DNA of 64,000 nucleotides from Mesobacillus maritimus (GCF_023715205.1 NZ_JAMBNR010000004.1:1-64000); one strand, 5' to 3'. Shown: positions 25,291 through 34,575, counted from the stretch's first letter. Notes: generated by a model from the letters alone, not told the origin. Made by a program: numbers and translations.

Positions 25291-26472
25291 ATGAAGAAGC
25301 TTTTTATGGGAATCACGTTTTCTATCGTCTTATTTCTTGCAGCATGTGCTCCTAATTTTGAACAAGAGGACCAAATTGTTCATGAGAAAGAAGAAGAAAC
25401 GAATGAAAAAGCGATTATCCCAAAATATAAAATTTCGGAAGACTATTACCGTACGTTTATGCCCTTTGAGCCTGGGGAAGCACGCGGGTTGGTCGTTAAT
25501 AATCTAAATACGCGATACGATATCTATGAGTTTGAAACAGGGCTCATGCGCATCGCTAAAAATACGTTTGATACAAACAAATACGTTTTTCGTGAAGGAC
25601 AGTATTTGGATAGCAGTACCGTCATCTCTTGGTTAAACCGTAAATATACGAAGGATCAACTAAAAGAGCGTGACATGGAAGAAGCAGAGAACCTTGGTTT
25701 AAACCCAGTTGACCCTGGTGGTGGGGACATTGATAAACGAAACGAAGAGAATCCGATTTATCTTGCTCACATCCTTGAACATAATTATCTTGAAGCAGTC
25801 GATGGGAAAGAAGGTACCTATAAACTAGGTGGAGTTGTCATCGGCTTGGCAATGAACTCGGTTCACTATTATCAAAAAGAAGCATACGGGGCAACGTATG
25901 AAACAAAGATCTCTCACTCTGAATTAGAACAAAAGGGAAAAGAAATCGCACAAGAAGTTGTCAACCGTCTACGGAAAATGGATGAATTGAAAAATGTGCC
26001 GATTACCATTGCTTTGTTTGAACAGAAGACGAAATCGTCGATTGTACCGGGGAACTTCTTTGCTTTTGCTGAAGTAGGAAAGGGAAGCAGTAAAATCAAC
26101 GGTTGGGAAAAAGTAAATGAAGGTTATGTGTTATTCCCGTCCAATACTGCGGAAAACGATCACCGAGAAGACATGACATGGTTCCAAAACTTTAAACAAG
26201 ATGTAGAAGAATACTTCCCTAACTTTAATGGAGTCGTTGGTACAGGATTTTACTTGGATGACCAGCTTCAAAGTTTAAGCATCGACATCCCGATCCAATT
26301 TTACGGAAAATCTGAAGCCATTGGCTTCACGCAATATGTAACGGGCTTAGTGATGGAACACTTCCCAGGGTACGTAGCGGTTGAAGTAAATGTTTCTTCC
26401 GTTTACGGACAAGAAGCACTCATCGTAAAAAATCCAAACCAAGACGAACCATTTGTACATGTTTATCAGTAA
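25291..26472 (+). CDS. camS: CamS family lipoprotein (YerH)
   Basis: 393 residues. The signal peptide MKKLFMGITFSIVLFLAAC ends in a lipobox with Cys19. The mature part matches the CamS family, in staphylococci the precursor of the cAM373 sex pheromone peptide; in Bacillus (YerH) its role is unknown. LKERDMEEAENLGLNP, YLAHILEHNYLEA and the C-terminal YGQEALIVKNPNQ are typical. The start is ATG 25291 after GAGGTGAAAAC. It is the last gene of the pcrB-pcrA-ligA-camS cluster. Confidence 0.9.
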   Translation: MKKLFMGITFSIVLFLAACAPNFEQEDQIVHEKEEETNEKAIIPKYKISEDYYRTFMPFEPGEARGLVVNNLNTRYDIYEFETGLMRIAKNTFDTNKYVFREGQYLDSSTVISWLNRKYTKDQLKERDMEEAENLGLNPVDPGGGDIDKRNEENPIYLAHILEHNYLEAVDGKEGTYKLGGVVIGLAMNSVHYYQKEAYGATYETKISHSELEQKGKEIAQEVVNRLRKMDELKNVPITIALFEQKTKSSIVPGNFFAFAEVGKGSSKINGWEKVNEGYVLFPSNTAENDHREDMTWFQNFKQDVEEYFPNFNGVVGTGFYLDDQLQSLSIDIPIQFYGKSEAIGFTQYVTGLVMEHFPGYVAVEVNVSSVYGQEALIVKNPNQDEPFVHVYQ

Positions 26473-26483
26473 TTTTATTTGTG

Positions 26484-26505
26484 GAGCCTGCGGGCTCTTT
26501 TTTTG
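26484..26505 (+). terminator. terminator after camS
   Basis: Short stem GAGCC/GGCTC with TGCG loop and eight T. Confidence 0.75.
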
Positions 26506-26535
26506 TTGGCTTGGTGTTTTCATAAGTGGTGTGGT

Positions 26536-27003
26536 GAAAATAGGATAGAGTCTTGTGAAAATAGAACGTAGGAAAGTGAAAATAGCAGGGGTGTTTCTGA
26601 AAATAGAGGAGGAAAAAGTGAAAATAAAATCATGCGGTGAAAATAGAAAGAGGAATTGTGAAAATAGAACAGTGGAAAGTGAAAATAGGAAGGGTGTTTC
26701 TGAAAATAGAGAAGGTAAAAGTGAAAATAAAATCATGCGGTGAAAATAGAAAGAGAAATTATGATAATAGAACAAAGAAAAGTGAAAATAGAAAGGGTGT
26801 TTCTGAAAATAGAGGAGGTAAAAGTGAAAATAAAATCATGCGGTGAAAATAGAAAGAGGAATTGTGAAATTAGAACAAAGGAAAGTGAAAATAGAAAGGG
26901 TGTTTCTGAAAATAGAGGAGGAATTCTGAAAATAGAGCGTAGGAAAGTGAAAATAACAGGGGGATCTCTGATAATAGAACAAAGGAAAAAGAAAATAGCA
27001 GGG
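26536..27003 (+). repeat. 23-unit 21-bp phased array (GTGAAAATAGAA core)
   Basis: The GAAAATA core starts at 26536, 557, 578, 599, 620, 639, 660, 681, 702, 723, 742, 763, 784, 805, 826, 845, 866, 887, 908, 928, 949, 970 and 991. Steps are 21 bp except 19 bp after units 5, 10 and 15 and one 20-bp step. The 9-base spacers recur in order (about AGAGGAATT, CAGTGGAAA, AGGGTGTTT, GAGGTAAAA, then the short TCATGCG), giving a 103-bp super-period. Frames reading through it change every 103 bp, so it is not coding. Confidence 0.93.
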
Positions 27004-27161
27004 GTTTTTTAAAAATAATAGTAGAATTTATAGAAAGATCAGTCGAAGTAAGAAATAAAATGAAATAGACAAAATTTGTTCATAACTCTAAACAAATCCA
27101 GGCAGGTAACCGCCTCCAATAGTACGAATATCTTCTACGATAAAAAAGGAGGTTATACTAG

Positions 27162-28130
27162 TTGATTGTAAAACCTAGACAGGTCCCACTCACGATACGA
27201 AAATTACAAGCTTTGATGTACAGGCTATCAGCAACCCACCAATCTCGACTGGAAATAGAACGAGACTTTTCACGGCGTAAAGCAGGTTATAAAGGAGAGT
27301 TAGATGTCGATTACCATACCAACCTGCTGCCAGATGAGGATTATCTCATTTTCCATGCGCTACGCCTTCCATATAAAGCAACCTATTTTCAAATCGACAC
27401 ACTCCTTCTTTCTCCTCAATATGCACTGCTTATTGAAATAAAGAACCTCTTCGGGGAATTGTTTTTTGACCAACATTCCAAACAAGTATTCAAAATTGTA
27501 AATGGAAAAGAGGAGGCTATTTCAGATCCAATTGCTCAAGTGAAAAGACAAAAATACCAACTTAAGGGGTTGTTATCTAGTTTGTTACCAAACTCATTTC
27601 CATTAGAGCATCTAGTTGTAATCAGCAATCCCGCTACTATTCTCAGAACAAACCCGGGAGGAGAGTCGGTTTTTAAAGAAGTCATGAGTGCGAATAACCT
27701 CATTTTTCGTATTTCGGAAATGGAGACTACCTATAAAAAACAACTCTTAACTACAACACACTTAAATAGGGTAAAAGACTATTTGCTCCAGTGCCACCAA
27801 CCGCTTAATCAAGATGTTTGTGAACAATATTCGATAGCCACTCAAGACATTTTTAAAGGCGTACGCTGTCCGAATTGCAATGATCTATCAATGAAATGGG
27901 AAAAAGCAAACTGGAACTGTAGGCAATGTACTCACCAATCAAAAACAGCTTATCTTGGCTCCATTCATGATTATATCCTTCTACATAATGTGCCTTTTAA
28001 AAATGCTCATATTCGTGAGTTTCTCCAGCTACCCTCGGTAATTTTTACTACAAGGCTCCTCAATAAAACTAATTTTCCCTCTAATGGTCACCGAAGACAT
28101 CGGATTTATCACCCGAGTCTTTCGGACTAG
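27162..28130 (+). CDS. NERD domain protein with C-terminal zinc ribbon
   Basis: 322 residues. The nuclease-related domain (NERD, about 40-155) is seen in GELDVDYHTN, FQIDTLLLSPQYALLIEIKN and GEEAI-like sequence with the D and ExK residues of restriction-type folds. A C-terminal CPNCNDLSMKWEKANWNCRQC (about 245-265) is a likely zinc ribbon. Start TTG 27162 is 8 bases after AAAGGAGG, a strong site. The gene stands alone after the 23-unit array. NERD proteins are suspected DNA-processing enzymes; no substrate is known. Confidence 0.82.
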   Translation: MIVKPRQVPLTIRKLQALMYRLSATHQSRLEIERDFSRRKAGYKGELDVDYHTNLLPDEDYLIFHALRLPYKATYFQIDTLLLSPQYALLIEIKNLFGELFFDQHSKQVFKIVNGKEEAISDPIAQVKRQKYQLKGLLSSLLPNSFPLEHLVVISNPATILRTNPGGESVFKEVMSANNLIFRISEMETTYKKQLLTTTHLNRVKDYLLQCHQPLNQDVCEQYSIATQDIFKGVRCPNCNDLSMKWEKANWNCRQCTHQSKTAYLGSIHDYILLHNVPFKNAHIREFLQLPSVIFTTRLLNKTNFPSNGHRRHRIYHPSLSD

Positions 28131-28205
28131 TCCTCTACTCTTCTTTTAATAAACGAAAATAACGAGTATATCTTCGGGGTCTTTCAGACTAATCCTAATT
28201 CGTCT

Positions 28206-28235
28206 TTGAACTATAAATTTGTCCCATGCTACACT
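28206..28235 (+). promoter_or_regulatory. promoter of the P5C dehydrogenase gene
   Basis: TTGAAC at 28206-28211 and TACACT at 28230-28235, 18 bp apart. The ribosome binding site AGGAGGGG is at 28269. Confidence 0.55.
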
Positions 28236-28280
28236 GAAAATCAGAAAGGAAACGCTTCTACTTTAACAGGAGGGGATTAA

Positions 28281-29828
28281 GTGGTTCAGCCTTATCATCA
28301 TGAGCCTTTTACAGATTTCTCGGTTGAAAAGAATCAATTGGCCTACCAAGAAGGTTTGCGAACGGTCGAAGGGTATTTAGGTAGAGACTATGATCTTTTG
28401 ATTGATGGCGAACAAGTAACGACGGATGAAAAGATTGTCTCCTATAATCCAGCGAATAAAAGTGAAATCATTGGACGCGTTTCAAAGGCAAATAAGGAAT
28501 TGGCTGAAAAAGCAATGCAAGCCGCTTTAGAGGCATTTAAAACATGGAGAAAAACGAAACCTGAATTACGAGCGGATGTTTTATTTAAAGCAGCGGCTAT
28601 TCTTCGGCGCCGGAAGCATGAGTTTTCTGCTTTGTTGACGAAAGAAGCTGGTAAACCGTGGCGAGAAGCGGACGCTGACACAGCTGAGGCGATTGATTTC
28701 CTCGAGTACTATGCGCGGCAAATGTTAGAACTTAAAAACGGCGTTCCAATCCAAAGTCGTCCAAACGAATTTAACCGATTTGAATATATTCCCCTCGGAG
28801 TTGGGGTAATTATCCCACCGTGGAATTTTCCGTTGGCCATTATGGCTGGAACAACCGTGGCAGCGATCGTTGCAGGAAATACAGCCTTATTAAAACCAGC
28901 TTCCAATACTGTCATTGTGGCAGCAAAGTTTGTGGAAGTTTTACAAGAGGCAGGATTGCCAAAAGGCGTACTCAATTATATCCCTGGTAGCGGATCGGAA
29001 ATTGGTGATTACCTCGTTGATCACAAAGATACGCGTTTTATCTCGTTTACCGGATCCCGCGAAGTTGGCGTGCGGATTAACGAAAGAGCGGCAAGAGTGA
29101 ATGAAGGTCAAATTTGGCTGAAGCGTGTGATTGCGGAAATGGGTGGCAAAGATACGATTGTTGTAGATGATGAGGCGGATTTAGAACTGGCGGCTCAGTC
29201 AATTGTTGCCTCGTCGTTTGGGTTTTCAGGGCAGAAATGCTCGGCATGTTCTAGGGCTATTGTCGTTGAAAGTGTGTATGATCAAGTTTTAGCTAGAGTT
29301 GTAGAATTAACGAAAGCATTGCAGGTAGGGGACCCAACAAACCGTGAGACGTTCATGGGACCAGTGATAGACCAAAGTGCTTTTAGCAAGATTTTGGATT
29401 ATATCGAGATTGGAAAAAGCGAGGGACGCCTAGTTGCCGGTGGAACCGGGGATCAGTCGAAAGGTTACTTTATCCAGCCGACTGTATTTGCTGATGTCGA
29501 TCCCGAGGCAAGAATCATGCAGGAAGAAATTTTCGGTCCAGTAGTTGGATTCTCCAAAGCGAAAAATTACGACGAAGCACTCCAATTCGCGAATCGAACT
29601 GAATACGGTTTAACCGGAGCGGTCATCACGAGAAATCGAGATAAAATTCAACAGGCGAGAGAAGATTTCCACGTGGGGAATCTCTATTTTAATCGTGGTT
29701 GTACCGGCGCGATTGTCGGTTACCAACCATTTGGAGGCTTTAACATGTCTGGAACGGATAGCAAAGCAGGCGGACCGGATTATTTACTCCTTCATTTACA
29801 GGCAAAAACCACTTCTGAATCGTATTAG
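28281..29828 (+). CDS. rocA: delta-1-pyrroline-5-carboxylate (glutamate semialdehyde) dehydrogenase
   Basis: 515 residues of the aldehyde dehydrogenase family, PutC/RocA type. It oxidises glutamate gamma-semialdehyde from proline or arginine breakdown to glutamate with [13 protein letters not shown] (cofactor), [15 protein letters not shown] (catalytic Glu) and [13 protein letters not shown] (catalytic Cys) are present. The start is GTG 28281 after AGGAGGGG. No proline dehydrogenase lies beside it; the gene has its own promoter and terminator. It could equally be named putC (ycgN). Confidence 0.92.
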   Translation: MVQPYHHEPFTDFSVEKNQLAYQEGLRTVEGYLGRDYDLLIDGEQVTTDEKIVSYNPANKSEIIGRVSKANKELAEKAMQAALEAFKTWRKTKPELRADVLFKAAAILRRRKHEFSALLTKEAGKPWREADADTAEAIDFLEYYARQMLELKNGVPIQSRPNEFNRFEYIPLGVGVIIPPWNFPLAIMAGTTVAAIVAGNTALLKPASNTVIVAAKFVEVLQEAGLPKGVLNYIPGSGSEIGDYLVDHKDTRFISFTGSREVGVRINERAARVNEGQIWLKRVIAEMGGKDTIVVDDEADLELAAQSIVASSFGFSGQKCSACSRAIVVESVYDQVLARVVELTKALQVGDPTNRETFMGPVIDQSAFSKILDYIEIGKSEGRLVAGGTGDQSKGYFIQPTVFADVDPEARIMQEEIFGPVVGFSKAKNYDEALQFANRTEYGLTGAVITRNRDKIQQAREDFHVGNLYFNRGCTGAIVGYQPFGGFNMSGTDSKAGGPDYLLLHLQAKTTSESY

Positions 29829-29836
29829 TATAAAAG

Positions 29837-29864
29837 AAAGGAGGCTGTTGACAGTCTCCTTTTT
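29837..29864 (+). terminator. terminator after P5C dehydrogenase gene
   Basis: AAAGGAGGCTGT pairs with ACAGTCTCCTTT (one G-T pair), 2-base loop, T-run. Confidence 0.9.
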
Positions 29865-29888
29865 GGCATTTTTATTAAGTAAGTTCAT

Positions 29889-29918
29889 TTGCTTGTGATA
29901 ATATTTTTTTTTTACAAT
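29889..29918 (+). promoter_or_regulatory. possible upstream pyc promoter
   Basis: TTGCTT at 29889-29894 and TACAAT at 29913-29918 with 18 bp spacing. A transcript from here would include the structure at 29972-30045. Confidence 0.4.
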
Positions 29919-29971
29919 AAAGTAACTCGCACTAAACGGATCATGACAATTTATTTTAGCTTATAGAATAG

Positions 29972-30045
29972 CTTTCAGACGTTACGGGGCAGTGCCTCGT
30001 TTAGATAAATCAACTCGTTTTTTGTTATAAGTTGAAGTCTGAAAG
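29972..30045 (+). other. possible three-way-junction structure upstream of pyc
   Basis: Outer stem CTTTCAGAC (29972-29980) with GTCTGAAAG (30037-30045). Inner stem CGGGGC/GCCTCG (29985-29999, 3-base loop) and second inner stem CAACT/AGTTG (30011-30034). It matches no riboswitch I recognise and has no T-run. It lies between the two candidate pyc promoters, so it is transcribed only if the upstream one is used. Confidence 0.45.
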
Positions 30046-30056
30046 TTATTAAAATA

Positions 30057-30085
30057 TTGAATCATCCGCTCAATTAAAATATAAT
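30057..30085 (+). promoter_or_regulatory. pyc promoter
   Basis: TTGAAT at 30057-30062, 17 bp, TATAAT at 30080-30085: a near-consensus SigA promoter. The leader of about 190 bases contains the inverted repeat TTATGTCAT (30103-30111) / ATGACATAA (30161-30169). Confidence 0.75.
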
Positions 30086-30283
30086 AGACCTTATATAAAA
30101 TTTTATGTCATAAAAAAACACATCGCAAGAATTTGAACTACAGCACTTGTTTATTACTAGATGACATAAGGCCAACATAGTTTCTTTTTTTCTAAAAGAA
30201 CGGGAGTCTGCTTAAATTTCCCTCAAATCATTTCAGAAAATCTCCTATTTTAAAATGATATATTTGTAGAAAGGCGGAAGTAT

Positions 30284-33200
30284 ATGAAGAAGATTAATAA
30301 AGTATTAGTTGCTAACCGTGGAGAAATTGCGATACGGGTTTTTCGCGCATGTACAGAGCTACATATTCGCACAGTCGCGATTTATTCAAAAGAAGATTTA
30401 GGATCTTATCATCGTTACAAGGCGGATGAAGCATACCTTGTTGGTGAAGGCAAAAAGCCAATTGATGCCTATTTGGATATTGAGGACATTATTCGAGTTG
30501 CGAAACAAGCTGAAGTTGATGCGATTCACCCTGGTTACGGATTTCTTTCCGAAAATATTGGGTTTGCAAGAAGATGTGAGGAAGAAGGAATCATTTTCAT
30601 TGGTCCGAAGTCAAAGCATTTAGATATGTTCGGTGACAAGGTGAAAGCAAGAACACAGGCACAACTTGCGAATATCCCTGTTATTCCAGGTACGGACGGA
30701 CCTGTTTCTTCAGTCGAAGAAGTCATTTCGTTTGGAAAACAGTTTGGATTCCCAATTATCATCAAGGCCTCTCTTGGGGGCGGCGGCCGTGGTATGCGGA
30801 TTGTTAACAAGCTAGAAGATGTAACAGAAGCATATGATCGTGCAAAATCCGAAGCGAAGGCAGCCTTTGGGAATGACGAAGTTTACGTAGAAAAGCTCGT
30901 GCAAAACCCTAAACACATTGAAGTGCAAATTCTCGGAGACCACGATGGAAATATTGTGCACCTCTATGAGCGTGATTGTTCTGTTCAACGACGTCATCAA
31001 AAAGTGGTTGAAGTTGCACCGTCCGTTTCCCTTACTGAAAAGTTACGGAACGATATTAATGATGCAGCAGTTCAGTTAATGAAAAATGTTGATTATTTAA
31101 ACGCTGGGACGGTTGAGTTTTTAGTTTCAGGCGACGAGTTTTACTTTATTGAAGTAAATCCTCGTGTTCAAGTAGAGCATACCATCACTGAGATGGTCAC
31201 AGGGATTGATATTGTTCAATCACAAATTTTGATTGCTCAAGGCCATGGTTTGCATAGTGAGAAAGTAGGTATTCCGGAACAAAAGGATATTTTTACGCAT
31301 GGATATGCGATTCAATCGCGCGTAACAACTGAAGATCCACTAAACGACTTTATGCCAGATACAGGAAAGATTATGGCTTACCGTTCAGGTGGAGGTTTCG
31401 GAGTACGTTTGGATGCCGGTAATGGTTTCCAAGGGGCGGTCATTACACCGTATTACGATTCCCTCCTTGTAAAAGTATCGACACATGCAATGACTTTTGA
31501 ACAAGCTGCTTCTAAAATGTTACGTAACTTAAAAGAGTTCCGGATTCGTGGAATTAAAACGAATATCCCATTTTTAGAAAATGTAATGCAACACGAGAAA
31601 TTTATTACAGGAAAATATGACACGTCGTTCATTGATAGCACACCAGAATTATTTATTTTTCCGATCCGCAAAGACCGCGGAACGAAAATGCTTAATTACA
31701 TTGGAAATGTCACGGTTAATGGTTTCCCAGGAATCGAAAAGAAGAAAAAGCCTGCATTTGACCACCCACCGGTTCCGAAAGTGGATCATTTAGCAGCAGC
31801 GCCAGCGGGTACAAAGCAAATTTTAGACGAGCAAGGTGCACGAGGTCTAGCGGAATGGGTGAAATCTCGTAAGGAAGTACTTTTAACAGATACAACCTTC
31901 CGTGATGCTCACCAATCGTTGCTCGCAACACGTATGCGGACAAATGATTTACTTCATATTGCTGAGCCGACTTCTAAATTATTACCAGACTTATTTTCAC
32001 TTGAAATGTGGGGCGGGGCGACCTTTGATGTATCATACCGTTTCTTAAGTGAAGATCCATGGAAGCGCCTGATTCAGTTACGTCAGCAAGTTCCAAATGT
32101 ATTGTTCCAAATGTTGCTTCGTGCTTCTAATGCCGTTGGATATAAAAATTATCCTGACAATGTGATTCAAGAGTTCGTTAAACAATCAGCAGATGCAGGT
32201 ATTGATGTATTCCGTATCTTTGACAGTTTGAACTGGGTACAGGGAATGGAAACAGCGATTGCTGCTGTGCGCCAAACTGGGAAAATTGCTGAGGCTTCCA
32301 TTTGTTATACAGGGGATATTGATGACTCGTCTCGTCCGAAATATAGTATTCAGTATTATAAAGACATGGCTAAAGAACTTGAGAATCAAGGCGCTCACAT
32401 CCTAGGAATTAAGGACATGGCTGGTTTATTAAAGCCACAAGCTGCTTATCGTTTGATTTCTGAGTTGAAAGATACTGTTGATATTCCTATTCACTTGCAC
32501 ACGCATGATACAAGCGGTAATGGAATTTATACGTATGCAAAAGCTATTGACGCTGGCGTAGACATTGTTGATGTAGCCGCAAGCTCAATGGCTGGAATGA
32601 CTTCACAACCGAGTGCAAATTCACTGTACTATGCATTAAAAGGAACTGAGCGTGAGCCATCCCTCAATATTGATTCATTGGAGCAAGTCACAAAATATTG
32701 GGAAGGTGTACGTCATTTTTATCAAGACTTTGAGAGTGGCTTAACAGCACCGCATCCTGAGGTATACCAGCACGAGATGCCTGGTGGCCAATATAGTAAC
32801 CTGCAACAACAAGCAAAAGCAGTTGGACTTGGCGACCGTTGGGAGGAAGTAAAAGAAATGTATCGCCGTGTGAATTTAATGTTCGGTGATATTGTAAAAG
32901 TAACTCCTTCTTCTAAAGTCGTTGGAGACATGGCTTTATTTATGGTTCAGAATGATTTAACAGAACAAGAAGTTCTTGAAAAGGGAGATAAAATCGATTT
33001 CCCTGATTCGGTGATTGAACTGTTTGAAGGTTATTTAGGTCAGCCTGTTGGCGGTTTCCCACAGGAACTACAAAAGGTTATTTTAAAAGGGAAAGAACCA
33101 ATTACAGTGCGACCAGGGGAGCTTTTAGAAGATGTGGACTTCCAAGCACTTCGTGACCAACTGTACAAGGAACTTGGTCGTCAAGTAACCGACCACGACG

Positions 33201-33766
33201 TCATCGCCTATGCATTGTATCCGAAAGTGTTCCTAGATTATGCGAAGAAAGTAGATCAGTTTGGCGATATTTCAAAACTTGATACACCAACCTTCTTCTA
33301 TGGAATGAGAATTGGGGAAGAAGTGGAAGTAGAAATTGAAACAGGAAAAACATTGATTGTGAGACTTGTTTCGATTGGACAGGCGCATGCTGATGGAACG
33401 CGAACTATTTATTTCGAACTAAACGGTCAACAGCGTGAAGTCATCATTAAGGATGAAAGCGTGAAATCGGCGGTTACTTCAAAAGTAAAAGCAGATCCAA
33501 AAAATGAACAGCATATTGCGGGAACGATGCCTGGAACAGTCATTAAAGTCTTGGTTGAAAAAGGCGACAGCGTTTCGCAAGGAGACCATTTAATGATTAC
33601 GGAAGCGATGAAGATGGAAACAACCATCCAAGCGCCATTCTCTGGTGTCGTAAAAGAAATCTACGTACAGAACGGAGACTCAATCGCTTCAGGTGATTTA
33701 TTAATCGAGCTTGATAAACAAGAGCAAGCAGTAGCCTCTAAAGCTGAGGACGTTTTGACAATTTAA
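30284..33766 (+). CDS. pyc: pyruvate carboxylase
   Basis: 1160 residues, slightly longer than the B. subtilis enzyme (1148). Biotin carboxylase domain (about 1-455: VLVANRGEIAIRVFRA, GGGGRGMRIV, EVNPRVQVEHTITE), carboxyltransferase domain (about 530-800: LLTDTTFRDAHQSLLATR, metal-binding HLHTHDTSGNG), PYC tetramerisation/allosteric region, and biotinyl domain with EAMKMET near the end. It makes oxaloacetate from pyruvate, bicarbonate and ATP to refill the TCA cycle. The start is ATG 30284 after AAAGGCGG. It is monocistronic. Confidence 0.98.
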   Translation: MKKINKVLVANRGEIAIRVFRACTELHIRTVAIYSKEDLGSYHRYKADEAYLVGEGKKPIDAYLDIEDIIRVAKQAEVDAIHPGYGFLSENIGFARRCEEEGIIFIGPKSKHLDMFGDKVKARTQAQLANIPVIPGTDGPVSSVEEVISFGKQFGFPIIIKASLGGGGRGMRIVNKLEDVTEAYDRAKSEAKAAFGNDEVYVEKLVQNPKHIEVQILGDHDGNIVHLYERDCSVQRRHQKVVEVAPSVSLTEKLRNDINDAAVQLMKNVDYLNAGTVEFLVSGDEFYFIEVNPRVQVEHTITEMVTGIDIVQSQILIAQGHGLHSEKVGIPEQKDIFTHGYAIQSRVTTEDPLNDFMPDTGKIMAYRSGGGFGVRLDAGNGFQGAVITPYYDSLLVKVSTHAMTFEQAASKMLRNLKEFRIRGIKTNIPFLENVMQHEKFITGKYDTSFIDSTPELFIFPIRKDRGTKMLNYIGNVTVNGFPGIEKKKKPAFDHPPVPKVDHLAAAPAGTKQILDEQGARGLAEWVKSRKEVLLTDTTFRDAHQSLLATRMRTNDLLHIAEPTSKLLPDLFSLEMWGGATFDVSYRFLSEDPWKRLIQLRQQVPNVLFQMLLRASNAVGYKNYPDNVIQEFVKQSADAGIDVFRIFDSLNWVQGMETAIAAVRQTGKIAEASICYTGDIDDSSRPKYSIQYYKDMAKELENQGAHILGIKDMAGLLKPQAAYRLISELKDTVDIPIHLHTHDTSGNGIYTYAKAIDAGVDIVDVAASSMAGMTSQPSANSLYYALKGTEREPSLNIDSLEQVTKYWEGVRHFYQDFESGLTAPHPEVYQHEMPGGQYSNLQQQAKAVGLGDRWEEVKEMYRRVNLMFGDIVKVTPSSKVVGDMALFMVQNDLTEQEVLEKGDKIDFPDSVIELFEGYLGQPVGGFPQELQKVILKGKEPITVRPGELLEDVDFQALRDQLYKELGRQVTDHDVIAYALYPKVFLDYAKKVDQFGDISKLDTPTFFYGMRIGEEVEVEIETGKTLIVRLVSIGQAHADGTRTIYFELNGQQREVIIKDESVKSAVTSKVKADPKNEQHIAGTMPGTVIKVLVEKGDSVSQGDHLMITEAMKMETTIQAPFSGVVKEIYVQNGDSIASGDLLIELDKQEQAVASKAEDVLTI

Positions 33767-33777
33767 AAATATGGTGA

Positions 33778-33808
33778 CGCGCAAGGGAAAATCCCTTGCG
33801 CGTTTTTT
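33778..33808 (+). terminator. terminator after pyc
   Basis: Perfect 10-bp stem CGCGCAAGGG/CCCTTGCGCG with 5-base loop and six T. Confidence 0.96.
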
Positions 33809-33929
33809 GTATTTATTGGGGAATCTTGATGTTACTGGGTATTATTTCTAGGTGTTATTGAACAGAAGGAGGCATATGGTTTAGTTGTAATGAATTGGAA
33901 TGAGGCAAATTGCCGTACCGGAACGGTCT

Positions 33930-34375
33930 GTTGCCCGTCCGGAGAGAAAAAAGGCAGGAGCGGTCACGTAAGGGAGTTCTATGTGCCCGTCTGGAGAGAA
34001 AAAAGGCAGGAGCAGTCACGTAAGGGTGTTCTATGTGCCCGTCTGGAGAGAAAAAAGGCAGGAGCGGTCACGTAAGGGAGTTCTATGTGCCCGCCGAGAG
34101 AGAAACCAAGTCGGAGCGGTCACGTAAGGAAGTTCTATGCGCCCACCGAGAGAGAAACCAAGTCGGGGCGGACGCGTAAGGGAGTTCTACGTGCCCGTCG
34201 AGAGAGAAACCAAGTAGGACCGTTCACGTAAGGGAGTTCTACGTGCCCAATGAGAGAGAAACCAATCCGGAGCGGCCACATAGAGAAGTTCTATGTACCC
34301 GCTGAGAGGGAAACCAAGCAAGAAAGGACACATAAAGGAGTTCTGTCGGCCTATTTTGGAGAAAGAAAGTCGATT
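33930..34375 (+). repeat. eight 52-bp tandem repeats between pyc and aceA
   Basis: The element CACGTAAGGGAGTTCTATG recurs with substitutions but no length change. Its CACGTA starts at 33965, 34017, 34069, 34121, 34173, 34225, 34277 and 34329, exactly 52 bp apart. The GGAGAGAAAAAAGG block of the first three units becomes GAGAGAAACCAAG in later ones. Units decay towards the 3' end. 52 is not a multiple of 3, so no frame is kept. The array is much richer in G and C than other gaps here. Confidence 0.92.
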
Positions 34376-34538
34376 GCGCCAGCAGCGGTTATGCACGGCT
34401 GAATTGGGAATCACCTCGCTTATAAACCTTCACCATTAAATCCGCTTAAATGTTTGAAGCTTATTAGAATATAAGACAAATAGACTGAATTTTTTACCCA
34501 ATGCAAATAATTGTCGAATGAATATTCAAAAAAGTTTA
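34376..34538. other. AT-rich gap upstream of the aceA promoter
   Basis: About 160 bases with no gene, hairpin or repeat that I can support. Confidence 0.4.
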
Positions 34539-34575
34539 TCAAAACGGTTGCAAATTCATTTAGCTGTTGTATAAT
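34539..34575 (+). promoter_or_regulatory. aceA promoter with overlapping cre-like site
   Basis: TTGCAA (34548-34553), 16 bp, TATAAT (34570-34575). TCAAAACGGTTGCA at 34539-34552 matches the CcpA cre consensus TGWAANCGNTNWCA at all but two fixed positions and covers the -35 box. Carbon repression of isocitrate lyase would be expected; the site is a prediction. Confidence 0.6.

Noticed and set aside
26536-27003. CRISPR array
   Set aside because: The core is about 12 bp and spacers 7-9 bp, far below CRISPR sizes. Spacers recur every 103 bp and no cas gene is present.
26555-27012. Small proteins rich in Lys-Ile-Glu or Ser-Glu-Asn-Arg encoded by the array
   Set aside because: The open frames follow from the 21-bp repeat having no stop in some frames. 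The 19-bp steps change frame every 103 bp and no ribosome binding site fits.
28115-28200. Repeat GTCTTTCGGACTAGTCCT / GTCTTTCAGACTAATCCT, 62 bp apart
   Set aside because: Only two copies at an unremarkable spacing, partly at the 3' end of the NERD gene; not enough for a repeat call.
28247-28260. CcpA cre site in the P5C dehydrogenase leader (GGAAACGCTTCTA)
   Set aside because: Too many mismatches to the consensus outside the central AAACGCTT.
33890-34075. 61-residue frame in the 52-bp array
   Set aside because: The 52-bp unit does not keep a frame, and the frame closes as soon as the repeat diverges.
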